DNA of 64,000 bases from Distichodus sexfasciatus (Eukaryota; Chordata; Actinopteri; Characiformes; Distichodontidae). Positions within the stretch are counted from its first letter, which is position 1; each line of letters opens with the position of its first letter. Of the stretch, positions 13,801 to 39,142 are shown piece by piece. A program made the translations under genes and the position numbers. The stretch is taken from contig JAVGVS010000098.1 in the NCBI GenBank assembly GCA_032718565.1, positions 1,057,865-1,121,864 of the forward strand. The letters are read 5' to 3'. The notes below the pieces were generated by a model. The model saw only the letters and a list, made by a program, of their open reading frames with translations. It did not search any database and was not told where the DNA came from.

Positions 13801-14412
13801 GAGACAAAGCGGAAACGACGCCAACAACAATCCCTCGTTAAAATACACAGCTCGAGTCCCTGTGACGTTGCACGAGCACGAGGCACCGGACCGAGCTCCC
13901 GGTAGCACATCCCCCACGTGGAAAAGCGGCTCGGCCGGTGGGCGACACTCGCGTCCATTAAACAAACTTATAACTTCCACGTCCCACTTTTCCTCGTGCT
14001 GCCGCCGCCGTCCGCTCGCGCAGCTCCTTCCGCCGTGCACGTGCACATCGTACCGGCTGGTAACGAGATGCCGAACGCCGGGCGTGTGGCTCACGCAGGC
14101 GGTGACGGTGTAAAGAGTGAACGGGTTGGAAGAAAGCAAATCACAGTTCACGGAGTCGGAAACCGACACGACACCGGTCGCTGCATCAACGCCCAGGAAC
14201 GTCCTCGTGAATTTAGGAGCCACGACCTGCTCCAAAACGCACACAGGGCTCCGGTGCGCGCCGTTTACCACGACTCCCAGTCCTGTTCCAGCTCCCGGTT
14301 CCGATTCTGCGTCCAGGTTCGTGCTCAGGTGCACAACGTAACAGTCTCGAAAAGACGGGAGTTTTATCCATGCGACAAGGAACAACAACAAATCCCACTT
14401 GCTCACCGACAT
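10824..14412 (-). CDS. celsr2: celsr2 first coding exon: ectodomain of seven-pass cadherin (Flamingo family)
   Basis: CELSR proteins are planar-cell-polarity adhesion GPCRs of the plasma membrane that bind homophilically through cadherin repeats. This exon codes residues 1-1196: a hydrophobic N-terminal signal segment (about 1-23), a cysteine-containing pro-region, a basic RSKR furin-like site at about 265-268, then eight complete cadherin repeats (about 280-1115) and most of a ninth. Calcium-binding DxNDN, DRE and A-x-D motifs recur about every 105 residues. A single exon for all of this is usual in CELSR genes. The exon ends in phase 1 at a strong donor (G then GTAAGA, 10823 downward); reading on past it gives noncoding sequence. 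Later EGF, laminin-G and GPCR exons lie beyond the left edge. The pattern FDSRSN, VFEQQ-YKES and DIFSGELTAL fits CELSR2 better than CELSR1 or CELSR3. The ATG follows a CpG-rich 5' region. Family certain, paralogue very likely. Confidence 0.93.
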
Positions 14413-14850
14413 GGCTCGTGAACGCCCCGGTAAACGTCCCGGTTAGTTTTCCTTCTTCTTTTCTGTCCTCTGTCCCAAATCCACTCCGCCTGAGCTTCAA
14501 ACTTTTCCCGTCGCCGCTCTCTTCTTTTTGTGTTGAGGCGGATCCATGCCGCCTGCGCGCGACTCCGTCCGAATCAAAAATCCGGTGCAACGGCGTGCAC
14601 TTCCACTTATAACAGTCATACACACATATAAACGGGATAAAGTGGTGCGCGCCTCCGTTCAGCTTTGTGGTAAACGTGAAAATGGCTCCTCCTGACTGAC
14701 CGCGTTCTCCCGCTGCGCGACGCTCCGTATTTGCATAAAAAAACTGTTTCTACGCGCGAGAGGGGGAGAACGGGGCGCGTGTGAGAGCGAGCGTGCGCGC
14801 GCGCGGGGGGAGCGCGTCTTTAAAGGGCAACTTTGTAGGAGTCCTGAAAA
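14413..14850 (-). promoter_or_regulatory. celsr2: celsr2 5'UTR and CpG-rich promoter region
   Basis: The 440 bp upstream of the celsr2 ATG are rich in CpG, including a run of alternating CG around 14795-14815, unlike the AT-rich DNA on both sides. This is typical of a vertebrate CpG-island promoter. The transcription start cannot be fixed by eye. A TATA-like string near 14625 (plus-strand view) is not convincing. Confidence 0.55.
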
Positions 14851-14865
14851 GGTTAAAAAAGGACA

Positions 14866-15125
14866 GTGAGACTCATTCACCAGCCGTTCTTAAAAGAAAT
14901 TTGTCGTAAGATCCACTCTGTGCTTTTCACGGAGATCCTGAATATTCACCAGTGTTTTCTCAAATTTTAAGATTTGTTGTAAAAACAGAATCTGCAACCT
15001 TACCCTAATTCTGATTAATTTTAATGTTTTAATGTTAAATTAAAAAATGTAATTGTCACATTTTAAATGTCTTATCTTTTTTAAAACACATACTTAAAAA
15101 ACTTAAGAAAATTGACGAACAGTAT
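14866..15125. repeat. CATTCA-end MITE, degenerate copy
   Basis: It starts with GAGACTCATTCACCAGCC and carries TTCTTAAAAGAAATTTGT and the AGATCCTGAATATTCACCAG motif, shared with copies at 22060, 39600, 48136, 57100 and 62163. The right end is weak. Confidence 0.45.
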
Positions 15126-17053
15126 TGTTCCTAAATCTGCTCCTGGGATCTTTCTTTTCAGCGAGGTTTTAGCCTGAGTTTGGTTCTCACCCTATTACCA
15201 TAATAATTGGTTCAACTGGTTACTTGTAGGATGAAAGAATGAAAACTTGAAGAAGGAACGTGAAGAACGAGAAGACTTTCACATCTCTGCATGTTGGTGT
15301 CTAAATGTACGCATTTGAAGTTTTGCAAATGCTCCATATTAAATTCTGGAAGAAAGAAGAATATTTAATTGGTGTAGAACCTTTTAAAAAATACATTAAA
15401 CAGCACGTTTGGTTATGTGAAACCAGAAGGCTGTTCCTTATTCTATCGTCCACTTAAGGTTAGTTAGTAATACTGACCGAACAGGTTTGAATTTAACAAA
15501 ATGTTAATCATTTGTGATATTCACTAACACATAAAGCCAGAAAAGCAACACTGCATAATTAGGCCCACACTTACACAACATAAAATATATTCTGAATGTA
15601 AATACCTTGATTAAATGAAGTAATTTTGTTCAGAATCTGAAACTGCCTTTTCATAGAGTACAATATTTTGTCAGTTAACAATATTATCAATAATCATGTA
15701 GCAAAAATGTATTTTTAAAAAGACAGTAAAATGTCGAATCATGTTTTTCACTTCACAAATATATTAAATTAGATGTTTCAGCACAAAAATGTAAACACAT
15801 TGCATGTTGTTTTGCAGTGCGTCGCCATAAACTTGTGGATCATATATCAAATATGAGGTGGAGTAAGATGTGAACATTAAATAAGTCTTGATGTTAATGT
15901 TCAGCAGACAAAGTAAAACATTATATAGAAGGTGATTTATTAAGTGTCTCGGCGTGCTGCTGCCCCCTGCGGGCCCGAGTGCGCTGCTGCGTTTCTTACC
16001 CACTCACTGTTTCATTTGAGTTTAAATCGTCCTGCAGTACACACCATGCTCGTTGGGAGCGCTCGCAAGTGAATCACAAATTTGAATGGACTTCACTCGA
16101 GCTAAACGACTGAAATCAAAGACACAAGTTTCTATTTATACACTTAATCCAATCATTTTCCCCCACAAAAGGATTGGGAATACAGTTTCTGTCAGCGTGA
16201 CTGTGAAACAAATGTACCCTTATTTGGCGCTGCCTTTTTGATAAAAAAAAGATTGGTCTGAAATGCTGTTCTGTTGTAATTGTCAGGTTTGCTTGCAAAT
16301 ATCTTTTTTTTGTCATGAGGAGAATGGTACGTTAACTTACTTTTCGTTTCAGCAACATTAAATATTGATAAGTGTAAATATAACAAATCTAAGCCGTCTC
16401 CAATTTAATTCTCATTTTAAAACAGATCCAATAAATTACATAATTGGAATTAGAATGTCCGAAAAAAATAATAGAGCCATTCGAACTGTACTTATTTATT
16501 TTAATACTCTTATTAGATGTTGTACTTGTATAACGATATATGTGTCACATAAAGAATTTTGAATCTCTTACCTTTTGTATCAGAACAGTGCTGACGTGTT
16601 TATCTCTCAAGATTAATTTTCTGGCTTTTGTGCAGTTTATTTCATTTTTGACTTGGTAAAAAGTAATGTGGCAATATACATGTTTTTTTTGGTCTTTTTG
16701 TTTTTCCGTTTGTCCTTTTTGTTTTGTTCTGAAGGTAATCTTTAAAAGGTTTCTCACCAGTAACACTGCGACTTTTAGTTTTTAAAAAGTTATGAAAAGA
16801 TGCTTTTCTGCCGCAATTCATTTATTTGCTTGTTTATTTTCTGAAAGGTCCTGTAGATGTGGAGGACATGCTGAGGTTTACTGGTGCTAAATCTCTATAG
16901 AAATATTCTTGTTAAAACATTTCATGAAGAAGTGGGTATGTGTAAGTTTGACAAGTGCAATCTCGTTGACACATTTATTGAATATTCAAAAAACTAGATA
17001 GTGGGGGGGGAAGGTTAAGTCCATCACAGGGAATAAGCATGAACCATCTGCTT

Positions 17054-17087
<34 letters not shown>

Positions 17088-17288
17088 GTGCGATGGTCAG
17101 CGATGTTGCTTCACATCAAGAAGGTCCTGTATTCGATTCCCGGGTCCCCGTGTTGGAGCGGGTTTTCTCCTTAACCTTCAGCTGATTTAATTTCCAAACT
17201 CATTTAGCAGAGAAGACGTGAAGCTGAATGAACACTGTCTGCAAGCAGTCTGTCTGTCTGTCTGTGTGTGTGTGTGTGTAACATAGCG
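15126..17288. other. Intergenic, AT-rich; only repeat fragments seen
   Basis: Between celsr2 and capzb. A fish retroposon-like tail (CACATAAAGAATTTTGAATC) lies at about 16543-16563, resembling one at 36685-36704. A (GT)n lies at 17055-17081. A fish SINE-like fragment (AGAAGGTCCTGTATTCGATT) lies at 17085-17180. No gene is supported. Confidence 0.6.
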
Positions 17289-17289
17289 C

Positions 17290-18050
17290 AGTCCCATTGT
17301 TGCGGCCTAAAGTGATTGATTTTGCGGCAGCTTTTCTAAACAGTTGCCACGGAAATTGCGGGTTTTAGGCGTTTTGTTGCAATTAAGTTGCGTGAGTAAG
17401 TCAAAGTTGCGGGAAAATGCGTTTGTTACCTTTTATAATGACTCTAAAACTTTATTAAAAGGAAGGGAACAAAACCACTATTACTTTTATTAATCATTTA
17501 GTTATTTTTGAAGGTAAATGTGAGGCGTCTTCTCCACGTAACAAGGAAGTGAGTTCGCTGACGTATGGCTCGACATTTTGTGAGAAATGACAACGTTTGG
17601 TCAAAAATGGCAGTGATGAATTTGTGTTAACAGCTGATATCTACGGAAGCGTAATGCGTTCACTTGGGAAAAAAAAAATTCTGCTCTGTTTTTCTGAATT
17701 AACGAGATGGTTGTCATTTTAAAAATAATTTAAAAAAAAAAACCGCTGCAACGTCCAGCAGATCAGAATGGGCTTTCTGCCTGAACAACGCGAAGTCTTG
17801 AGGTGCCTGCACAAACTAATAACAATCACATCTCAAACCCAAACCAAACTGGATTAATCTAAGATGTGACATTATTGCAGTGAAATCGAGCTCTCAAGTA
17901 GGCGAAATGAGAGCGTTTGGGGTTAATTTTTTTCACATGAAAACTGTATCTAGTTAATTCAGAAAAAAAACAGCAGCATTATTTTTTCTCAAGTGAACGC
18001 ATTACGGTTCCGTAGAGACCACAACATCGTGAAATCCTGGAAGGTAGTAC
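17290..18050 (+). repeat. Dispersed fish repeat, copy 2, interrupted by a MITE
   Basis: It is homologous to 445-760, but the stretch that reads TTAACATCG there is split here by the element at 17633-18022. Confidence 0.7.
17633..18022. mobile_element. Nested MITE with about 33-bp terminal inverted repeats
   Basis: The left end GCTGATATCTACGGAAGCG and the reverse complement of the right end (GTGGTCTCTACGGAACCG) both continue into TAATGCGTTCACTT and then a longer A-rich inverted match ending in TTCTGAATTAAC. AACA flanks both sides (17629-17632 and 18023-18026). Copy 1 of the host repeat has this site uninterrupted. The 390-bp element carries no ORF. Confidence 0.8.
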
Positions 18051-18319
18051 AACACACAAACACCTTGTCGCTTCACTCGCATGTGACTTTACAAACAGAC
18101 GTGACCTGCGTGTCATTTACAGCTCCAAAGAAATGAATTGAACTACCAGACTCCGGTTTTCTAAGAAAACTCCAAATCCTTGGTTTATTAGTTCCATTCC
18201 TTAAGTCCTATGGTGTTTGTGCAGCGCTGCGAGAGAAAGAGACACACACCTTTACACTCGTTCAAGCTCACGCGGCTTCGCCAGCGCAGCTCGGCCACAT
18301 ACAATTTACAATTCTATAA

Positions 18320-18940
18320 CTTCTAGCATGTTTTACCGTTTTTATTGTTGCCGGAGGCTCTAATAATACATGAATTGTAAGCTTTACAAAAAACAAACCA
18401 AAAAAATGACAATATTCCACCCCCAAAAACAGAGTGCAAAGCTTCAGAGGAAAGAAAGAGAGAGAGAGAGAGAGGGAGAGAGAGAGAGGTGGCTGTACAC
18501 CATGAACAGATCTCCACTATGTGATGACAACTTAACAGCTTACTGTTACAACCTTCACCAGTCCCACGCCCTCCATACTCGCGCGCGCACGCGCACATAC
18601 ACACACACACAGTCTGCGACCTGTGGTCACGTGCGCGCGCGCACACACACACACAACAGGGGTGTCATCACTATCCATGGATAACTGACCAGATTATTAA
18701 CAGTAATAATAGACAGAAACAACAATAACTGTATTAATAGCAGAGTCGTGTGTGTTCACTCTTCCATTGGCGCGCGTGAAAAACAGAACGTGAAAAAACA
18801 CACTTTTTCCATTTCGATGGCGAGGAGACAGAAGTGCTGACCGCTGGACAGGCTTACAGGATGTTCGGCTGGCGCTCGAGATGCACTTCAGACGCTCTCG
18901 TACGGTTCAAAGTTACAACGACCGCCGGGATGTAAACCAG

Positions 18941-18986
<46 letters not shown>

Positions 18987-19325
18987 GTGAGTGTGCGTGC
19001 GTGAATGCGTGTTGTGAAAGAGAAAGACGGACAGACAGAGAGAGAGAGCGAAGAAGAAGAGAGAGAGAGAGAGAGGAGGGAAGGAGGAGGTGGTGGTGAG
19101 AAAGTGAGTTGCCTCAAAAGTCGCATGAGGATGAAATAAACCCAAAGCTAAACGTTTTCTCCTTTTTTTTTCTTCTTGTGGTCTGATGTCCACAGACGGA
19201 CAGACAACAGAGTGCGGCACAGAAGAGACGACGAGCTAGAACGATAAAGTAAACGTGAGTTGGAGGGAGGGAGGGAAGGAAGGTTGGAGAACAAAGAGAG
19301 GAGGAGGAGGGTGATAATGGTGTCT
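18320..19325 (-). other. capzb: capzb 3'UTR (candidate)
   Basis: Downstream of the beta2 stop. TTTATT at 18341-18346 (AATAAA on the minus strand) is a possible polyadenylation signal and would give a UTR of about 1 kb. The stretch contains (GA)n tracts at 18460-18488, 18945-18985 and 19040-19075, and CA/CG repeats at 18580-18655. The extent is a guess. Confidence 0.35.
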
Positions 19326-34406
<15,081 letters not shown>

Positions 34407-34610
34407 GTCTGCGGCGCTCGGTGACGGTTTTTGAGGGGGGGAGAACACGCCTTCACTCGCCCGTTTTTAGCCTGCCTGCTCGGTTGTTTTGTCCTTGTTG
34501 CTTTCTTCTTCACTCCGTACGATAACTCCCCGCCGAGCGGACGCTATCTGGCTTCGCCTCAGCGCGGCTGTGTGTGTGTGTGTATGTATATGTGTGTAAG
34601 AATGTGTGTA

Positions 34611-34651
<41 letters not shown>

Positions 34652-34720
34652 CGAGGAGCCCAGCCCTGTCAGCGCATTCACTTCCTCAACCGGGAAAAGG
34701 GGGCGGAGACCTGTGCGCTG
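34407..34720 (-). promoter_or_regulatory. capzb: capzb 5'UTR and promoter region
   Basis: GC- and CpG-rich sequence upstream of the single-codon exon 1, interrupted by a (GT)n tract at about 34568-34649. The transcription start was not located. Confidence 0.5.
34568..34649. repeat. (GT)n microsatellite in capzb promoter region
   Basis: About 80 bp of GT with GTAT interruptions, about 160-250 bp upstream of the capzb start codon. Confidence 0.9.
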
Positions 34721-34869
34721 CGCGTGCACGTCCGGGTCATGCTAAAGCTCTGTACAGTCGACCAATCAAAGCTGGTGAAGTTAGCTATGGCCAAGTATGG
34801 AAAAGAAAGGGCGTGGCCTATTGCATGGGGCGTGACCGAGTGGACGGGACAGAGAGAGCGCCCCCTTTC

Positions 34870-35840
34870 TGAGTTAAAATAATAATGTATTATTTTAACA
34901 TAATAACGTACATTAGAATAATAATGTACTATTTATAGTATAATCTTTTTTTTGGAACGTATGTATATTTTTAATATTCTTTCTAATTTTTACTCTTTAG
35001 TTTTAGTCTCTTTTTTGCTTTAGCTTAATAAGAAGTAATAAGAAGTTGTTAACTTCTTATTTCTAAAATTCTAACGTAATTTGTCTTGGGGACGATCAGG
35101 GTACATTTCACTATACACTTGTTAATGCCTTTGCTGTTCTGGGAGAATTTGCACAAAAACATTTAACTCATATGCACCGCAAATGTGTGCTTGCAACATG
35201 GGATGTGACAAAAAAAGTGATTTGTTTGAAAGCGGCTCAACAAGGTGTCAAAATTCAAAGGAAGATCCTTTATTTGTCACATGGTTATACAAGCCATCAG
35301 TACTGATCCGACCAATAGCTCTCCAGGTAAAACTCTGACTGTTCAGAACACCAATAATGTATGCAGATATCTGCAAAAATAATATTGCCAATAGTTAAAA
35401 AAAAAACAAAAAAAAAACCTAATACCAAATAAATTCACAAAGTTAAATGCCAATTTGGGTTATTGCCATTGGTAAAATAACTCAAACTGGCATCGAATTA
35501 ACCCATCTTTTACAATTTTTCTCTTTACAAGTTGATTTGATGCGAATCTTACTCAGATTGGCCAATGGTAGCATAACTCAAATTGGCATCAAATCAATTT
35601 ATAAAAGGTAAAATGCAAAATAATAATGTCATGTTGACATGATATCGAGAATGTATTTCAACATACTGTTGGCGACGTTTACATTACAAATCCTTATCTG
35701 TCTAAAATAAGCCACTGAAATACACGGCCTCATGGTGAAATGCTATGTACAATTAACATTCTTTGTGGTAGAGCATATTTAATTAAAAGCCTAAAAACTC
35801 GATGGCTTTTTTAAAATAAGGACAAGTGAGAGGCTTCGTC
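34870..35840. other. Intergenic between capzb and micos10
   Basis: AT-rich; it holds a retroposon-tail-like AGATCCTTTATTTGTCACAT (35264-35283). Nothing else is recognised. Confidence 0.6.
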
Positions 35841-35907
35841 CCTGTAAATCGTCCCATAAATTCTCGCGATAACTCTCGAGTTTTCCCGTGACGCGCGCAT
35901 ATCAGTG
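35840..35907 (+). promoter_or_regulatory. micos10: micos10 proximal promoter with TCTCGCGA motif
   Basis: TCTCGCGAT at 35862-35870 is most of the palindromic TCTCGCGAGA element often seen in housekeeping and mitochondrial-gene promoters. It sits 38 bp before the start codon, in CpG-rich DNA, and no TATA box is seen. It could lie in the 5'UTR instead. Confidence 0.4.
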
Positions 35908-35968
35908 ATGGCGGACGAGTCTGGGCGGAAGTGGGACCGATGTCTCGCGGACAGCTTCGTTAAAACGG
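35908..35968 (+). CDS. micos10: micos10 coding exon 1
   Basis: 61 nt, MADESGRKWDRCLADSFVKT plus one base. The donor is GTGAAT. Confidence 0.95.
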
Positions 35969-38900
35969 GTGAATATTATATCGATATGTCACTTATCAAT
36001 AAGGTCGTATATGCTCGACTTATTAATATATGTATGCGTTTGGGGAAAACCTGATCGATGCTTCGTTGGTGTGCGTCTCTGTGAGTGCAGCGTCTAGGTC
36101 ATCAGGTGTGAAACTCACTAAACAGGTGATATTGACCTTAAGCTGTGGTCATTTTAGGCTATTAGGAATCAGTTTTAGAATTACTTTTATTTTAGGCTTA
36201 TTTAACCCATGTTTTGTAGATATAGTCTGTTTGAGCGTGTAAAGTTGTTGATATTAAAGTTGTCAAAGTGCCCTTCAAAAAGAAGGTTAAAGTTTACAAC
36301 TGGAGAAAACAACCTAGATCTTATTAAGCATTGTGGCAGAATTGGAATTAAAAGTAAAAATTACGATTACTTTTTTTTTAACCGTTCGCATATAAATATC
36401 TAATCTAAAGATAACCAGTCTATATTATTTCCCCAGAAGTTGTCTTTGCATGTAGAACTGGATTTTACATGCTTGTTTTATTGGGAAAAATATACATTTA
36501 ATTAATGTCTGTATTATATGTATATTATTACAATAATACAGGTCTGTGATATTGAAAATAAAGGTGTAGTACGTTGACTTGTGCATCTTATTTGTCATGT
36601 TTGAAATATGATTTTTGTGTGTTACATGTACTGTTTATATAGCCACTGTTTATAGGTGGTATACTTCTATAATTATGTGGGTGTCAAATAAAGAATCTTG
36701 AATCTCAGATCCACAGATTCACATATAGATTTCTGGAGAAATCATTTGAAAATCTGTTATAACCATATTCATTCAGAATCACTGCTATTGTCTGATGAGG
36801 TTCTGGAGAAATTCGTCTTCTTGCCAGTTTTTTTTTCTAATAAACTTTTTTTTTCTAGCTGTCAGCATTGTTTCCAAAAACAGCAGGGAGATTAACGGCT
36901 CTCCGGTTAGGCCCGTGTGCCTGTTCTCCCTCTGCTCCGGCGGCTTCGTTTAGACAGCTGCATGAAATATTCCAATCAGATCTGTGTGTTGTAACACACA
37001 CTAACGGTGTGCGATTGTGTGTTGGCGTATGATTGAGGTTCAAATAAAAATGGAAGAGATCTGGTTTGATATGATTGCTGTTTTTATTTCGATAAACAGT
37101 TGAAAGTAGATGGAAAAGAGTAATTTGTTGGCGGAGTATGTAATTGTATGAAATTGTATAATTGATGTTGTAATTACCACTAAAATTGTGCACCAGTGAA
37201 CCCAGACCTGACAGGTTTTTTATTTTATTATTCTTTTGATTTTTTTGGTAATTTGACCCAGTTTCCCCTTCAGTGTTAGTCTTTCCTTACATCTGCTATC
37301 TGTCCTAGAAATGAACTAAACCATCCGTCCTACAAAAAGAATTGGAAGTGCCCAACCAATATATGATTTTTAATAACAATTCTGATTTTCATAATTAGAT
37401 GGGTCAGTATTAATTTTTTCCACACAGACAAAACTTTTAGATTATACATTAAATAACTACACATTTGTTATGCGTAGTAATGTAAGTGCTCATGAAAGAT
37501 ATAATAGCTATGTTAAGAATAAACAATTAGCAATCAATTCTAATCTTTTAATGTTTATTTTGCCATCTATTTTTATTGATTCTCTTTTATTATTTATCAA
37601 AATTTTTATGTTAACCTTTATTGCACATGGTTCACTTACAGAATCAATAATTATTGAGAAAATATCACATTGTGCAGTTTAAAAATGAATGAACTTTGTG
37701 TTATTAGTAAAATTGTTTATTTAGAAGGAAAAAGCTGATAGAACGGGACAGCTTTTATATGAGGCTGCTTTTGAGAGGGGCAAAGATAAAGTGGTGCAAC
37801 GGGGCATGCAGGAGGGTGGACAAATGCATGGAACGAAAGAGAAAGAGTGAGGGAAGAAAAGAGAGAGATAGATAAACATGAGGGATCAAGAAGAAGAGAG
37901 AAGGATGGAGTGAGTGAGTGTGAAGATAAAGGAACGGGGGAGAGGAGAAGAGTGAGAGAGGGATGGATAAGAAGAGAAAGAAAGAAAGAAAGAAAGCAGG
38001 GGAGAAGGGTGGGAGTGAGGAAGGGAGAAAGGGGAGAGAGAGAGAGAATAGGATAATTGGACTGAGAGAGAAAAAGAGAGAGGTATAAAGTAAGGGACAA
38101 AGACAGGGAGAAGAGCAAGGGAGAGCAAAAAGGATGGATATGGAAAGGGGGAAGATCGAAAGAGGAGGAGACAGAGATAAAGGGCAAGGGGGGAGAAAGT
38201 TGAGGAGAGATAGAAACAGAGGGATGGAGAAAGGGAGGGAAAAAGACAGAGGGAGAGAAATAAATGAGATTGGAGAGAGAGAGAGGGATAAATGGCGGGC
38301 GCTAGAGGGTGAAAGAGAGAGTTAGAGGGATAGAGGAGGAGGAGGAGTGGGGAAGGAGGTCAGAGAGCAGTAATGGCCCCGGGTCTGTTGATAATGGCAT
38401 TATGATACTGTTGAACTGCATACAGCACATACTTGGCAGGCTGCTCATGCTGAGAGAGAGAAGGAGGGAGTGAAAGGGATGGAAGAAGGGGAGTGAGGTG
38501 AAAAGGGGGGGGTCCGTTTTGGCCAAATCTAAATCTTGAGGGGGGGTGGAGTGTGAGTTAAGGGGGTGTGCGGTGGAGCTCAGAGTGCTGGAATGTTGTT
38601 TGGTGTTTTTGTGGTGCTGTTTGACACGAGCAGCTTGTGTAACGGCCCGCAGTGTCGTCTGGCTGCTGCAGCACTCGCACAATCTCATAAAACAGCACGG
38701 GCCCGCGGCTTTAACTGGGTGGAGCACAGAGAGAGGAGGAGAGGGAAAGAAAGAAAGAAAGAGAGTGAGATCTTGATCTTGTCACGACATCAGAAACAGA
38801 CAGCATCAAGGTCAGACTCGCTCAGTCAGATCTCATTGGGTCCCAATATTTATATATTTAAGACGTTAAAACATATAAATAGTAAAATGTAGAATAGTAT

Positions 38901-39003
38901 TAGTATGATAATGTTATACAAAAATATTATATAGTATCTATCTATCTATCTATCTATCTGTCTATCTGTCTATCATCCGTCTGTCTGTCTATCTGTCTAT
39001 CTG

Positions 39004-39092
<89 letters not shown>

Positions 39093-39107
39093 ATCTATCT
39101 ATCATCC

Positions 39108-39142
<35 letters not shown>

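Noticed and set aside
13918..14421. 167-residue open frame opposite the celsr2 exon, and many similar ones
   Set aside because: Shadow frames of the GC-rich celsr2 coding exon.
37717..38187. 156-residue open frame on the minus strand
   Set aside because: Low-complexity translation of a purine tract in micos10 intron 1.
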